A stretch of DNA of 64,000 nt from Spartinivicinus ruber (GTDB lineage Bacteria > Pseudomonadota > Gammaproteobacteria > Pseudomonadales > Zooshikellaceae), in contig NZ_CP048878.1 of the NCBI RefSeq assembly GCF_011009015.1, positions 1 through 64,000 of the forward strand, given 5' to 3'. The notes beneath the pieces were generated by a model. That model saw nothing but the letters and a program-made list of their open reading frames with translations. It did not search any database and had not been told where the DNA came from. Of the stretch, positions 29,999-38,453 are shown one piece after another (the first letter of the stretch is position 1; each line of letters starts with the position of its first letter). The translations under genes and the position numbers were made by a program.

Positions 29999-31144
29999 TC
30001 ACTTGTTTTTTATTAGGAGTTTTACTTCTTGTGGACTAATAAACAGTTGCCACTTATCTACTGCTACATTAGAAAAAGCTTTTTTATAACGGCTGTCTGT
30101 TGTTGAAGAGTTATCTACATTGCGAATAAGTATTTTGGTTATTTGCTCAGGGTACTTTCGCATTAATTCACCATAAACCTCTGGATCCTGCTCGCCACTG
30201 TCACCTACTAAAATGAAGTGTCGTTTAGGATAGGCTTGTAAAATAGGTTCAATTTGTTGTGGTTTGGTTTCAGTGCCTTTTTTAAATAGATTAAATATGG
30301 TTTCATCTTTAAAGCGGATATTTTTTAAACTGTAGCTTGCCCAGGGATAACCAGCAGTTTTAGCGAATTCAACTAATGGTTGATACAAATGCCATGGGCT
30401 GGAAGAGACAAAGTGAAACATGGCGCCTTGCTGTGACCAGTTTTGATATAAAGCAGACATACCCTTCACAGCTATGAAATCCTGGAAAAAAGTATAATCC
30501 ATTAAAGCAGTATGATCAGTCACTTGAGAGACCTTTACAGTGTCGTCAATATCACTGATAACTGATATTCCTTCTGGACTTACGAGCGCTACTTTGCCTG
30601 AAAAGCGTCGCTGGTCTTGCGAGCTTAAAATTGCATAAAAATCAAGTTGACCATTTTCTTTAATATGGTCAACTTGAGGCTTCGTGAGAGTGATAATTCC
30701 TTTAAAGTGCCCATTGGCTGCAGATTTAGGCAAGGCATAACGCTGTTTTCCTATAACGATGATAACCTGTTTATTTCTTTCGTTATCGGCAATCAATAGA
30801 TTAACGCGCTTAGCAAAATTATTTTCACTGTGTTTGGACGTGGCTTTCAGGTTGTATTTGGCTTGTAAAGTTTTTGCGATTATCTGTTTGCGGACCATAC
30901 TTTCTTCTGGCTCATAAACCCAACCATGAATAGGGATGTGCCATAATTGTAATGTCTCATCATACCAGGCAGAGGTGTGGAAAAACTGTATAGTTTCATC
31001 AGGCTTAATATTGGAAACTAAATGATCATTCACCAAAGTGGCTGAGCTACCAGTGGGAGCTGTATAACCTAAGGGAGCAAACCATGCAGAGCAACTATAA
31101 ATAGCTAACACTAGTGTTGTATATAGCTTGTTGGTATTAAACAT
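29999..31144 (-). CDS. Exported App1-type phosphatase (DUF2183)
   Basis: This 381-residue protein has an N-terminal signal or anchor (residues 8-27) and a C-terminal App1 phosphatidate-phosphatase-like domain with the HAD motif DIDDT (D198, D200, T202), then FVSSSPWHLY and LVGDSGEQDPEVYGEL. In yeast the related domain dephosphorylates phosphatidic acid; the bacterial role is not established. AGGT precedes the ATG. It is a single-gene unit divergent from the operon beginning at 31318. Confidence 0.88.
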   Translation of the reverse strand: MFNTNKLYTTLVLAIYSCSAWFAPLGYTAPTGSSATLVNDHLVSNIKPDETIQFFHTSAWYDETLQLWHIPIHGWVYEPEESMVRKQIIAKTLQAKYNLKATSKHSENNFAKRVNLLIADNERNKQVIIVIGKQRYALPKSAANGHFKGIITLTKPQVDHIKENGQLDFYAILSSQDQRRFSGKVALVSPEGISVISDIDDTVKVSQVTDHTALMDYTFFQDFIAVKGMSALYQNWSQQGAMFHFVSSSPWHLYQPLVEFAKTAGYPWASYSLKNIRFKDETIFNLFKKGTETKPQQIEPILQAYPKRHFILVGDSGEQDPEVYGELMRKYPEQITKILIRNVDNSSTTDSRYKKAFSNVAVDKWQLFISPQEVKLLIKNK

Positions 31145-31317
31145 AGTGATTACCTAAAAACTCTTTATTACTGTGGCTGTCATAAGCTTGAATAATGAAG
31201 ATATAAGACAACTTGTGTGAAGCTGGTTTGTGCTCATACAATGTACAAAATGCCTGTAAAAGTGTTGTTGCTATTTTAGCATTATGATTTAACCAAACCC
31301 ACGTTAGGAGGCGGCTT

Positions 31318-32478
31318 GTGAATCAATGGTACTTTTCGATAGATGGAAAACAGTCAGGGCCTATTGATGATGCTATGGCTAAGGTAATAGTAAGAGAAAA
31401 CCCTGGTTCCTATTGTTGGAGGCAAGGTTTTAGTGATTGGTTACCAGTGTACGAAGTACCTGAATTACGTCGTATGAAAAAGGATGGGGTTACACCTTTT
31501 CCACCACCACCTGCTAACATGATGTCACCTAAACCTACTTCATTACCTCAAGTAGCAGGACAAGTATCTGCCCCAGTTAGTCAATCAACAGTACAATCAC
31601 AACCACTGGCTAAGTCACAGCCTTCAAACCAAACTATTACCCAGTCTACTCATGCATCAGCAGGTTTTGGAAGTGCACAACATACTGAAGGTATTGATTA
31701 CAAAATATACGGTACAGAAACTCAGTTTGTAGAGTTAGAGCTAGACCCAAAAGAAAGTGCTGTCGCCGAAGCTGGTGCCATGATGTATAAAACATCAGGC
31801 GTAGAAATGGAAACAATCTTTGGTGATGGTAGCCAACAGCAAGGCTCAGGCTTTATGAATCAATTACTGGGTGCTGGCAGGCGTTTGATAACAGGGGAAA
31901 GTTTATTTACGACAGTTTTCACTCAAACTGGTTCTGGCAAGGGACGGGTTGCTTTTGGTGCACCATTTCCTGGTACTATTTTGCCGATTGCTTTATCGGA
32001 CTATCATGGAAAATTAATTTGTCAAAAAGATAGCTTTTTAGCTGGTGCTAAGGGGGTCGAGATAGGCCTTCATTTTCAAAAGAAAATATTAACTGGTTTA
32101 TTTGGTGGCGAAGGATTTATTTTACAGAAGCTGGAAGGAGATGGATTGGTATTTGTCCATATGGGAGGTACTGTCCACAAAATAGAATTGGGTGTAGGCG
32201 AAACATTACATGTGGACACTGGTTGTTTAGCTGCAATGACAGAAAGTGTGGATTACGATATTCAGCGGGCAGGTGGTATTAAAACCATGTTATTTGGCGG
32301 AGAAGGCTTCTTTTTTGCCACTTTGAAAGGTCCTGGTACGGTTTGGTTGCAAAGCTTACCATTCTCCAGATTAGCTGGCAGAATGTTGGCAGCTGCACCG
32401 GGTGGGGGTGGTCGCTCTCAAGGTGAAGGGTCTCTGCTCGGTGGTTTAGGTGATATATTTGGCGACAGTGGTCGTTAG
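31318..32478 (+). CDS. GYF-domain and TIGR00266/AIM24-like protein
   Basis: This 386-residue protein starts with a GYF_2-like domain (WYFSIDGKQSGPIDDAMAK...CWRQGFSDWLPV), has a Pro/Gln/Ser-rich linker (about 60-120), and ends in an AIM24-like beta-helical domain (about 130-360) rich in glycine. The start is GTG with TTAGGAGG six bases upstream. It is first in a run with a serine protease and a membrane FHA protein. AIM24 proteins are linked to membrane organisation in mitochondria, but the bacterial function is unknown. Confidence 0.88.
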   Translation: MNQWYFSIDGKQSGPIDDAMAKVIVRENPGSYCWRQGFSDWLPVYEVPELRRMKKDGVTPFPPPPANMMSPKPTSLPQVAGQVSAPVSQSTVQSQPLAKSQPSNQTITQSTHASAGFGSAQHTEGIDYKIYGTETQFVELELDPKESAVAEAGAMMYKTSGVEMETIFGDGSQQQGSGFMNQLLGAGRRLITGESLFTTVFTQTGSGKGRVAFGAPFPGTILPIALSDYHGKLICQKDSFLAGAKGVEIGLHFQKKILTGLFGGEGFILQKLEGDGLVFVHMGGTVHKIELGVGETLHVDTGCLAAMTESVDYDIQRAGGIKTMLFGGEGFFFATLKGPGTVWLQSLPFSRLAGRMLAAAPGGGGRSQGEGSLLGGLGDIFGDSGR

Positions 32479-32519
32479 TAGTTCATACGTAAAATGGAGG
32501 CAACATCATTATCCGTTCA

Positions 32520-33824
32520 ATGAGATCAAATATTATAATTAAACTTTTATTGCTGTCCTTGTTATTTTTACCAAAAAGCCTGTTAGCTGAAAAGGTTAAT
32601 CCAGATGGTAGGGCTACGCAGTTATTTAATGAGGTTAACAAGCAAGTTTACCAAATTCGGGTAATTGATATTGCCTCTGGTGACAAATCGAGTATAGGCT
32701 CAGGCTTTCAAGTGAGTGCAAGCGGCTATGTGGCTACTAACTTTCATGTGGTTTCTTCTTTTATTCATGAGCCTGAAAAGTATCGGCTTGAATATGTAAG
32801 CCATAATGGGATTACTGGCTCTTTACAAGTTAAGGGAATTGATGTCATTCATGACTTGGCAATATTAAAAGCAGAGAAGTTGGCAACCAGTCATTTTGAA
32901 TTAAGGCTTCAGTCTATTGCTAAAGGTGATCGTATCTTTTCTATGGGTAACCCCCAAGACTTAGGGATGACCATTATAGAAGGTAACTACAATGGTTTAA
33001 TCAAAACCTCTCGATTTAAGAAGATCCTGTTTTCTGGTTCGCTCAACCCAGGCATGAGTGGTGGTCCAGCTATTGATATAAATGGTAAAGTTATTGGGAT
33101 TAATGTATCAAAAGCAACAAGAGGGGAGCAGCTAAGCTTTTTAGTGCCTGTGCAGTATCTAAACAAATTGATGCAGCAGGTAAAAACAACAGAAGTAGTC
33201 AATGCCAGTGAGAAAAAGCCAGAAGACTTTCAACAAATCATCGAAACAACACTGCATAAAGATCAAGATGATTTTTATCAAAATATTTTAAGTAAACCAA
33301 TACAAACGGATAATTTTGGTGACTTAAAACTGCCAACTAAATTAAGTCCAGTTCTGAACTGCTGGGGACACTCTATTGACAACGATGACTTAAAGTACAA
33401 CAGTTTTCACCAACACTGTAAGTTAGATGATCAAATTTATATAAGTGGTGATTTTTACACGGGTGATTTTGTTTATGACTATGAGTGGTTGACCAGTGAT
33501 GAGCTGAATTCCTTACAGTTTTATGATGCTTTAGAGCAACGATATAATCAAATTAAACTATACAATACATCAAATAAAAAGCACACTACTGCTTACCGCT
33601 GTAACTCTGACTTTGTTAAGATTGCCGGTAGTTCATGGAAAATTTCCAGCTGTTTTCGCGCTTATAAAAACTATAAAGATTTATATGACTCACTTTTACT
33701 TATGGCTTTAGTCGACCGAAATGATAAAGCAGCTATTGTAAAAATGGGTGCTTCAGGTATTAGTAAAAAAAATTCAATATTGCTCTTTAAAACATTTATG
33801 GAGTCAATAGAGTGGCAGAACTAA
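32520..33824 (+). CDS. Exported trypsin-like (HtrA/S1 family) serine protease
   Basis: This 434-residue protein has a signal peptide (MRSNIIIKLLLLSLLFLPKSLLAEK), then an S1C-type protease domain with the triad H76 (TNFHVV), D112 (HDLAILK) and S180 (GMSGGPA). No PDZ domain follows; instead about 215 residues of unknown structure with several cysteines fill the C-terminus. GGAGG is 19 bases before the ATG, too far, whereas an in-frame ATT at 32508 is ideally spaced. The last codons overlap the FHA gene by 13 bases, indicating an operon. Confidence 0.88.
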   Translation: MRSNIIIKLLLLSLLFLPKSLLAEKVNPDGRATQLFNEVNKQVYQIRVIDIASGDKSSIGSGFQVSASGYVATNFHVVSSFIHEPEKYRLEYVSHNGITGSLQVKGIDVIHDLAILKAEKLATSHFELRLQSIAKGDRIFSMGNPQDLGMTIIEGNYNGLIKTSRFKKILFSGSLNPGMSGGPAIDINGKVIGINVSKATRGEQLSFLVPVQYLNKLMQQVKTTEVVNASEKKPEDFQQIIETTLHKDQDDFYQNILSKPIQTDNFGDLKLPTKLSPVLNCWGHSIDNDDLKYNSFHQHCKLDDQIYISGDFYTGDFVYDYEWLTSDELNSLQFYDALEQRYNQIKLYNTSNKKHTTAYRCNSDFVKIAGSSWKISSCFRAYKNYKDLYDSLLLMALVDRNDKAAIVKMGASGISKKNSILLFKTFMESIEWQN

Positions 33825-34771
33825 TTATTCAAACAGGTATCCGCCATGGTCGGGTTGCAGAAGTTGTAAAAAGCAGTAACGCATCATTATCGATTGGTAG
33901 AGGATTTGATAATGATCTAGTGTTAGTAGATCCTTATATTGCTCAAAATCAATTGTGTTTTAAACAACGGGATGGTGACTGGTTTGTTGATATTGTAGAT
34001 GAGACAAACTCTATATTAATTAATGGACAAGTGATAGTTGATAATACCCAGGTGCAGTCAGGGGATAGACTGAGAGTGGGGAGAACCAGCTTAATGATAT
34101 ATTTCGATAATCATCAAGTTGAGCCCACAAGAAAACTACTACTCTCAGGTTGGTTGCATCATGATAATTTAGGGCTAACCTTGCCCATGCTCATTTTGCT
34201 TGGTGTATGTCTGTTAGACGCAGGAATTGATTTTCTACAAGTATCTGCCAGCTATGAGTGGAAAGAATATACATTTTATTCCTTAATTTCAGCACTTATC
34301 ATTGTTGTCTGGGCTGCGATTTGGTCAATAGCAGGTAGGCTATTAAGGCATGAGCATCATTTTTCAAGCCAGTTGTTAATAACTAGTGTGGCAGCTGGGG
34401 TTTATACGCTATTAGAGCCTATAGACAGGTACGCAGAATATGCAACTAATAGTATGCTGGTTAGCGAAATTTTTGGGATATTTTTTATCTTGGTAGTATT
34501 AGTTGGATTACTAAAGTTTAATCTGATGTTTGCAACTAATATCATAAGGAGTACAACTACTGCATTAGTCGTAAGTGTAGGCGCTATAATTTTTCTTTAT
34601 ACAATAAATTATTTGGAACAAGCTGACTATAGCAGCAGGCCTGAATACTCAAGTGTGTTGAAAGCACCGTTTGCACATATTAGTGGTGACAGCACAATAG
34701 ATGAGTATTTTCAGACATTAGAAGGGGAGTTTGAGCAGCTGGAATTAGAGTATAATAATACCAACTTATGA
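33812..34771 (+). CDS. FHA-domain multi-pass membrane protein
   Basis: This 319-residue protein has an N-terminal FHA domain (about 23-95; LSIGRGFDNDLVLVDPYIA, ILINGQVI, GDRLRVG) that would bind phosphothreonine peptides. Residues about 115-270 contain five or six hydrophobic segments, followed by an acidic tail. The start is GTG with GGAG eight bases upstream, inside the end of the protease gene. No Ser/Thr kinase is nearby, so its signal source is unknown. It is the last gene of the GYF/AIM24-protease-FHA operon. Confidence 0.85.
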   Translation: MAELIIQTGIRHGRVAEVVKSSNASLSIGRGFDNDLVLVDPYIAQNQLCFKQRDGDWFVDIVDETNSILINGQVIVDNTQVQSGDRLRVGRTSLMIYFDNHQVEPTRKLLLSGWLHHDNLGLTLPMLILLGVCLLDAGIDFLQVSASYEWKEYTFYSLISALIIVVWAAIWSIAGRLLRHEHHFSSQLLITSVAAGVYTLLEPIDRYAEYATNSMLVSEIFGIFFILVVLVGLLKFNLMFATNIIRSTTTALVVSVGAIIFLYTINYLEQADYSSRPEYSSVLKAPFAHISGDSTIDEYFQTLEGEFEQLELEYNNTNL

Positions 34772-34836
34772 CTTAGAGTCGAACTAATGGTTGATCATCC
34801 AGTTTATTGTGGTAAACCATTAGAAACTCAAGGGTA

Positions 34837-34898
34837 CTAAGGTCTGTTAACACTATCTGAATCACCACTGATATTTAATTAGTATTAACAGGCCCTAG
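34837..34898. repeat. Dispersed repeat family B, full inverted repeat
   Basis: The left arm CTAAGGTCTGTTAACACTA is an imperfect complement of the right arm TAGTATTAACAGGCCCTAG, giving a 62-base hairpin-capable unit. Its right arm recurs at 29817-29846. It lies between the convergent FHA and phnA genes and may also act as a terminator. Confidence 0.68.
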
Positions 34899-34903
34899 AG
34901 TAT

Positions 34904-35485
34904 TTATTTAGACTTTTTAACAAACTTGGTCAGAATAACAATTTGTTGGCCACTGACACGACCTTCAATTTGTTCTGGATTGTCTGGTACTAAAGAAATT
35001 CCCCGAACAGCAGTACCACGTTTTGCTGTAAAATTAGCGCCTTTAACATTTAGGTCTTTTATTAGCGTTACAGTATCACCTGCTTCTAATACAGCACCAT
35101 TACTATCCAGGTGCTTAACCGAATCATTGTCGCTGCTTCCTTCTCCAGTAGCTTGCGCCCAAACTAAGGTTTCATCATCCAGATATAACATGTCCAGTAA
35201 ATCCTGAGGCCAGCCTTCACTTCTTAAGCGAGTCAGCATTCGCCACGCCATTACCTGTACCGCTGGTATTTGACTCCACATACTTTCATTCAGGCAACGC
35301 CAGTGATTAGCATCAACTGACTCTGGGTTTTCAATTTGGCTTTGGCAGGTGATGCATACAAGAATAGATTCATCTGCACTACCATTTGAACTAGGAGGAA
35401 CTTCATACACGCCTAACTGCTCAGATGTACCACACAACTCACATTTAGACTCACTACGGGCATGTAATGCTTGCTCAGTGTTCAT
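34904..35485 (-). CDS. phnA: PhnA (YjdM) family protein
   Basis: This 193-residue cytoplasmic protein has an N-terminal zinc ribbon (CELCG...CITC), a helical middle, and the C-terminal PhnA domain (VLEAGDTVTLIKDLNVKGANFTAKRGTAVRGISLVPDNPEQIEGRVSG). Despite the name it is not the phosphonoacetate hydrolase; the family role is unsettled. The layout equals that of long PhnA proteins. It is monocistronic. Confidence 0.9.
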   Translation of the reverse strand: MNTEQALHARSESKCELCGTSEQLGVYEVPPSSNGSADESILVCITCQSQIENPESVDANHWRCLNESMWSQIPAVQVMAWRMLTRLRSEGWPQDLLDMLYLDDETLVWAQATGEGSSDNDSVKHLDSNGAVLEAGDTVTLIKDLNVKGANFTAKRGTAVRGISLVPDNPEQIEGRVSGQQIVILTKFVKKSK

Positions 35486-35898
35486 TATTTGCTCTATATA
35501 GATTGTTAAATAACTATATTATACAGCAAATTATAGGTTAGTTGCTTCTTATTAAGTTAGAGGCCTAGTAAACTAAATGCTGATAAATATTAGGCAGTTT
35601 ATCTATGTTTTTTATAAGTTCGTCATTTCTAAAACCAATAATGCTACCAGATTCCGTATAAATAATAACTAGGGGAAGGGGCATAGAAATTGATAATTTC
35701 TTTAGAGTTAAAACTGCAAAATGCTTTTGAATAAACTTGAAATAACTGTTTATTATTTTATATAAAGAAAGATATCTCGGGAGCTTGCTCCCGAGTGTAA
35801 CTGTAAAAATTCCGTTTGACCGAAGGTCAATCAGGTCGGCGTAAACTCGGTTGCTTGCGGCCGAGTAGTCGAGGTGAAGGAATTTTTTTAATATTCTT
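35486..35898. other. Intergenic stretch with structured element
   Basis: The first 270 bases show nothing coding. The right part contains the multi-hairpin element described at 35776-35887. The NADAR stop codon follows directly, so the element sits just downstream of that gene. Confidence 0.6.
35776..35887. repeat. Multi-hairpin structured element
   Basis: A first hairpin CTCGGGAG-CTTG-CTCCCGAG lies at 35776-35795. An outer stem AAAAATTCC / GGAATTTTT (35805-35813 and 35879-35887) then encloses TTGACC-GAA-GGTCAA (35816-35830) and a second hairpin ACTCGGTTG-CTTG-CGGCCGAGT (35845-35866). Both larger hairpins share CTCGG...GCTTGC...CCGAG. Such a layout suits a structured RNA or an IS200/IS605-derived palindromic element. 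Confidence 0.7.
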
Positions 35899-36456
35899 TC
35901 ATAGTCTACTTGTTTTCAGTTGGTTACGTACTTCCATTAATGCAAATCCCAATAGATTTAGCCCTTTCCACATATAGGGGTTCTCTATATATTGGTAGTC
36001 AGCTGGCAATCCTATGCCCCATATTTTATCCACAGGGCTTGCTTCAACTAGCACTCTATTTCCTGTATTTAATAAAAACTCTTTTAAATTAGGGTTTTGG
36101 TTAAATTTAGCTATGTTTGATTTTACTACAATACTGAATCTTTTATTAATCCAGATATTTTCATCAAACCCTGTTACATTACGGCCAAGCTTTTTTGCCT
36201 CTCCTGGACTTTCTGCGGCCAAAATTTTTTGTAAAGTTTCGTGATCATTAAATAGCCTGGCCTTTTCTGCCATCATATAATGTTCGGCTGTTGGGTATTC
36301 AATATTATTAACTATAAATGAGCACTCATACCACTGACTAAAGCATGTTTTAGAAATAGCTGATTTTGTTTTTCTATGTCCCCAAAAAAATAAATATTTT
36401 ACATTGCCATTATGATTAATGAAGTCGATAAGTTGTTGTTTATTGTAAATTTTCAT
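35899..36456 (-). CDS. NADAR family protein (YbiA-like N-glycosidase)
   Basis: This 185-residue protein belongs to the NADAR/YbiA group, which hydrolyses riboflavin-pathway intermediates or ADP-ribosyl-type linkages. Diagnostic segments are FFWGHR, YPTAEHYMMAEKARLF, SPGEAKKLGR and DKIWGIGL. Length is normal for the family. It follows the frameshifted GFA gene on the same strand with only about 35 bases between, and could be in the same unit. Confidence 0.9.
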   Translation of the reverse strand: MKIYNKQQLIDFINHNGNVKYLFFWGHRKTKSAISKTCFSQWYECSFIVNNIEYPTAEHYMMAEKARLFNDHETLQKILAAESPGEAKKLGRNVTGFDENIWINKRFSIVVKSNIAKFNQNPNLKEFLLNTGNRVLVEASPVDKIWGIGLPADYQYIENPYMWKGLNLLGFALMEVRNQLKTSRL

Positions 36457-36490
36457 TATAACGCATCAAATAAAATACTAGCACTAGTAA

Positions 36491-36849
36491 TTAGTCAACA
36501 AATTGCCAAGAGTTGGCGCCATCAAATTTTTTGATTGGAATAGATTGAATTGTTTCAAGGTTGAACATTCTTCCATTAACTGCAACCCTTTGTTCTTCAC
36601 ATTTTTCAGTTGATGTATAGTGGGTTGTACAACCGCATATGCTGCAATGATGCAACTTAAGGAGCTTATCACCCCAAAAGTAGGTTCTCGTAGGCTCATT
36701 TTTTATACTGATTTTCACTTCTTCAGGCTGATAATAAGCCCACAAAGACCCAATTCGGTTACAGATTGAACAATTACAGCTGGTACAACAGAGGGTAAAT
36801 TTTTAACTGTAATGTTAACATTACCGCAATGGCAAGTTGCTTTATACAT
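36491..36849 (-). pseudogene. GFA/CENP-V family protein, frameshifted
   Basis: A complete GFA-family zinc-sulfur enzyme can be read in two frames. The ATG at 36849 gives MYKATCHCGNVNITVKNLPS, then the frame runs into a premature stop. Shifting by one base near 36786-36790 restores CTSCNCSICNRIGSLWAYYQ through to the normal end with CSICGCTTHY. All zinc cysteines are thus present but split by a one-base deletion. It may be a recent pseudogene or a sequencing error. It lies 15 bases after the racemase stop. Confidence 0.85.
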
Positions 36850-36864
36850 ATTCTATGTTCCTGT

Positions 36865-37557
36865 TTATTTTAAGGCATGTTTAACTGCTGCCTTGGCATG
36901 TATCTCTGTAGTATCATATAACGGGACAGGAGTGTATTGTTGTTGAACTAATAAAGAAATTTCGGTACAACCTAAGATAACCGCTTCTGCTCCTTGTTGA
37001 TGAAGTTTATTAATAATCTCTAAATATTTTTCTCTTGAATGAGTATTGGTTTTACCATGGCATAGCTCATGGTAGATTATATCATGCACAATGGTTTGAT
37101 CAGTTTGTTTAGGTACAACAACCTTTATTCCATGTTTATCTTGCAGTCTACCTTTATAAAAGTCTTGTTCCATTGTAAACCGTGTGCCAAGTAAACCAAC
37201 CGTATTAATTTTATTTGCTTTTAATTCATTTGCAGTCGCATCAGCTATATGTAATAGAGGGATTGAAGTGGCTTGTTGAACCTCAGCAGCAACTTTGTGC
37301 ATTGTATTAGTACAAATAATTAAAAAATCACTGCCTGCTGATTCAATTGATTGCGCTGCATCAGCAAGAATATTGGCTGTTGCTTGCCAGCTACCTTGGT
37401 GTTGAAGCTTTTCTATTTCATCAAAATCAACGCTATACAAACAGATTTTTGCGGAATGTAACCCACCTAATTTATTTTTTACTTCTTCATTAATAAGCTT
37501 GTAATAAACTGCAGTCGATTCCCAGCTCATTCCACCAAGCATACCAATAGTTTTCAT
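36865..37557 (-). CDS. Aspartate/glutamate racemase family protein
   Basis: This 230-residue cofactor-independent racemase has the two catalytic cysteines C82 (CTNTMH) and C197 (LGCTEI) and the N-terminal signature IGMLGGMSWEST. It resembles RacX/YgeA, which racemise broad amino acids. AGGAG six bases before the ATG overlaps the end of the Vat-like gene, so the two are translationally linked. The product could supply D-amino acids, but the substrate is not determinable. Confidence 0.92.
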   Translation of the reverse strand: MKTIGMLGGMSWESTAVYYKLINEEVKNKLGGLHSAKICLYSVDFDEIEKLQHQGSWQATANILADAAQSIESAGSDFLIICTNTMHKVAAEVQQATSIPLLHIADATANELKANKINTVGLLGTRFTMEQDFYKGRLQDKHGIKVVVPKQTDQTIVHDIIYHELCHGKTNTHSREKYLEIINKLHQQGAEAVILGCTEISLLVQQQYTPVPLYDTTEIHAKAAVKHALK

Positions 37558-37568
37558 TCTGACTCCTA

Positions 37569-38201
37569 TTATTGAACTTCTTGTAAATAGCTTAGGTCAC
37601 AGCCTACAATGGCTTCTAAATTGTTGGTGATTTTTTCTGGGTTCCAATTCCACCATGCAATATCTAATAATTGATTTATAGTATCATTATTAAATCTATA
37701 TTTTATAATATTTGCTGGATTACCTCCCACGATACTATATGGAGGAACATCATTGGTTACAACGGACTTGCTGGCAATAATTGATCCGCTGCCAATTTTA
37801 ACTCCCGGCATAATGGTTGATTCATATCCTATCCAAACATCATTTTCTATAATAGTGTCACCTTTGTAAGGCAATTCCCCTTCTTTGGGTATTACCTTTT
37901 CCCAGCCATTGCCAAAAATTTGAAAAGGATAGGTAGAGAAACCAGAAATTTTGTGGTTTGCTCCATTCATTATAAATTTTACATCTTTAGCTATAGCACA
38001 AAACTTTCCGATGATTAATTTATCTCCAATAAAAGGGAAGTGATAGAGCACATTTTGCTCAAATCTTTCTGGGCCGTCAGGGTCATCGTAATAGGTATAA
38101 TCCCCAACAATAATCTGTTCGGAAGTAATATAGTTTTTCAGGTAGCCAACTTGTGGAAAGCCTTTCATTGGCTCTTTATCATTTGGGTCTGGGCCTTTCA
38201 A
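37569..38201 (-). CDS. Vat-type xenobiotic O-acetyltransferase
   Basis: This 210-residue left-handed beta-helix acetyltransferase closely follows the streptogramin A acetyltransferase (Vat) layout: KGPDPND, GDYTYYDD, IGKFCAIA, FIMNGANHK with the catalytic His83, YPFQIFGNGWEK, GDTIIENDVWIG and DIAWWNW. Vat enzymes inactivate streptogramin A with acetyl-CoA; related xenobiotic acetyltransferases act on chloramphenicol. The start is TTG with a strong GAGGAGG. It begins a minus-strand unit with the racemase. Actual drug specificity cannot be told from sequence. Confidence 0.9.
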   Translation of the reverse strand: MKGPDPNDKEPMKGFPQVGYLKNYITSEQIIVGDYTYYDDPDGPERFEQNVLYHFPFIGDKLIIGKFCAIAKDVKFIMNGANHKISGFSTYPFQIFGNGWEKVIPKEGELPYKGDTIIENDVWIGYESTIMPGVKIGSGSIIASKSVVTNDVPPYSIVGGNPANIIKYRFNNDTINQLLDIAWWNWNPEKITNNLEAIVGCDLSYLQEVQ

Positions 38202-38383
38202 TATTACCTCCTCATTCTGATTGTGTATTGATCAGTAGGCACGCTACCGCTATATGCTATGTTGTAGTGCATTTCAACTTAGATAACTAGAATCATACTT
38301 AATCTATAGTATGTCGAACATCTTACTTTAGTTAAATGAAATAGAGATGCCCTCTATATGTAGCATATTACTGAAAACATAGT

Positions 38384-38398
38384 TGCGAATAGTTATCA
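38384..38398. promoter_or_regulatory. Fur-box-like site upstream of NRPS gene
   Basis: TGCGAATAGTTATCA matches the 7-1-7 Fur consensus TGATAATNATTATCA at 11 of 14 informative positions. It lies 56 bases before the NRPS start, where a repressor would block the promoter. It fits iron regulation of a siderophore gene. Confidence 0.55.
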
Positions 38399-38453
38399 TT
38401 TGCTTTAGTCTGAGGAAAACCGTTATGGGCTTATTTCTTGACTGGAGTACGGA

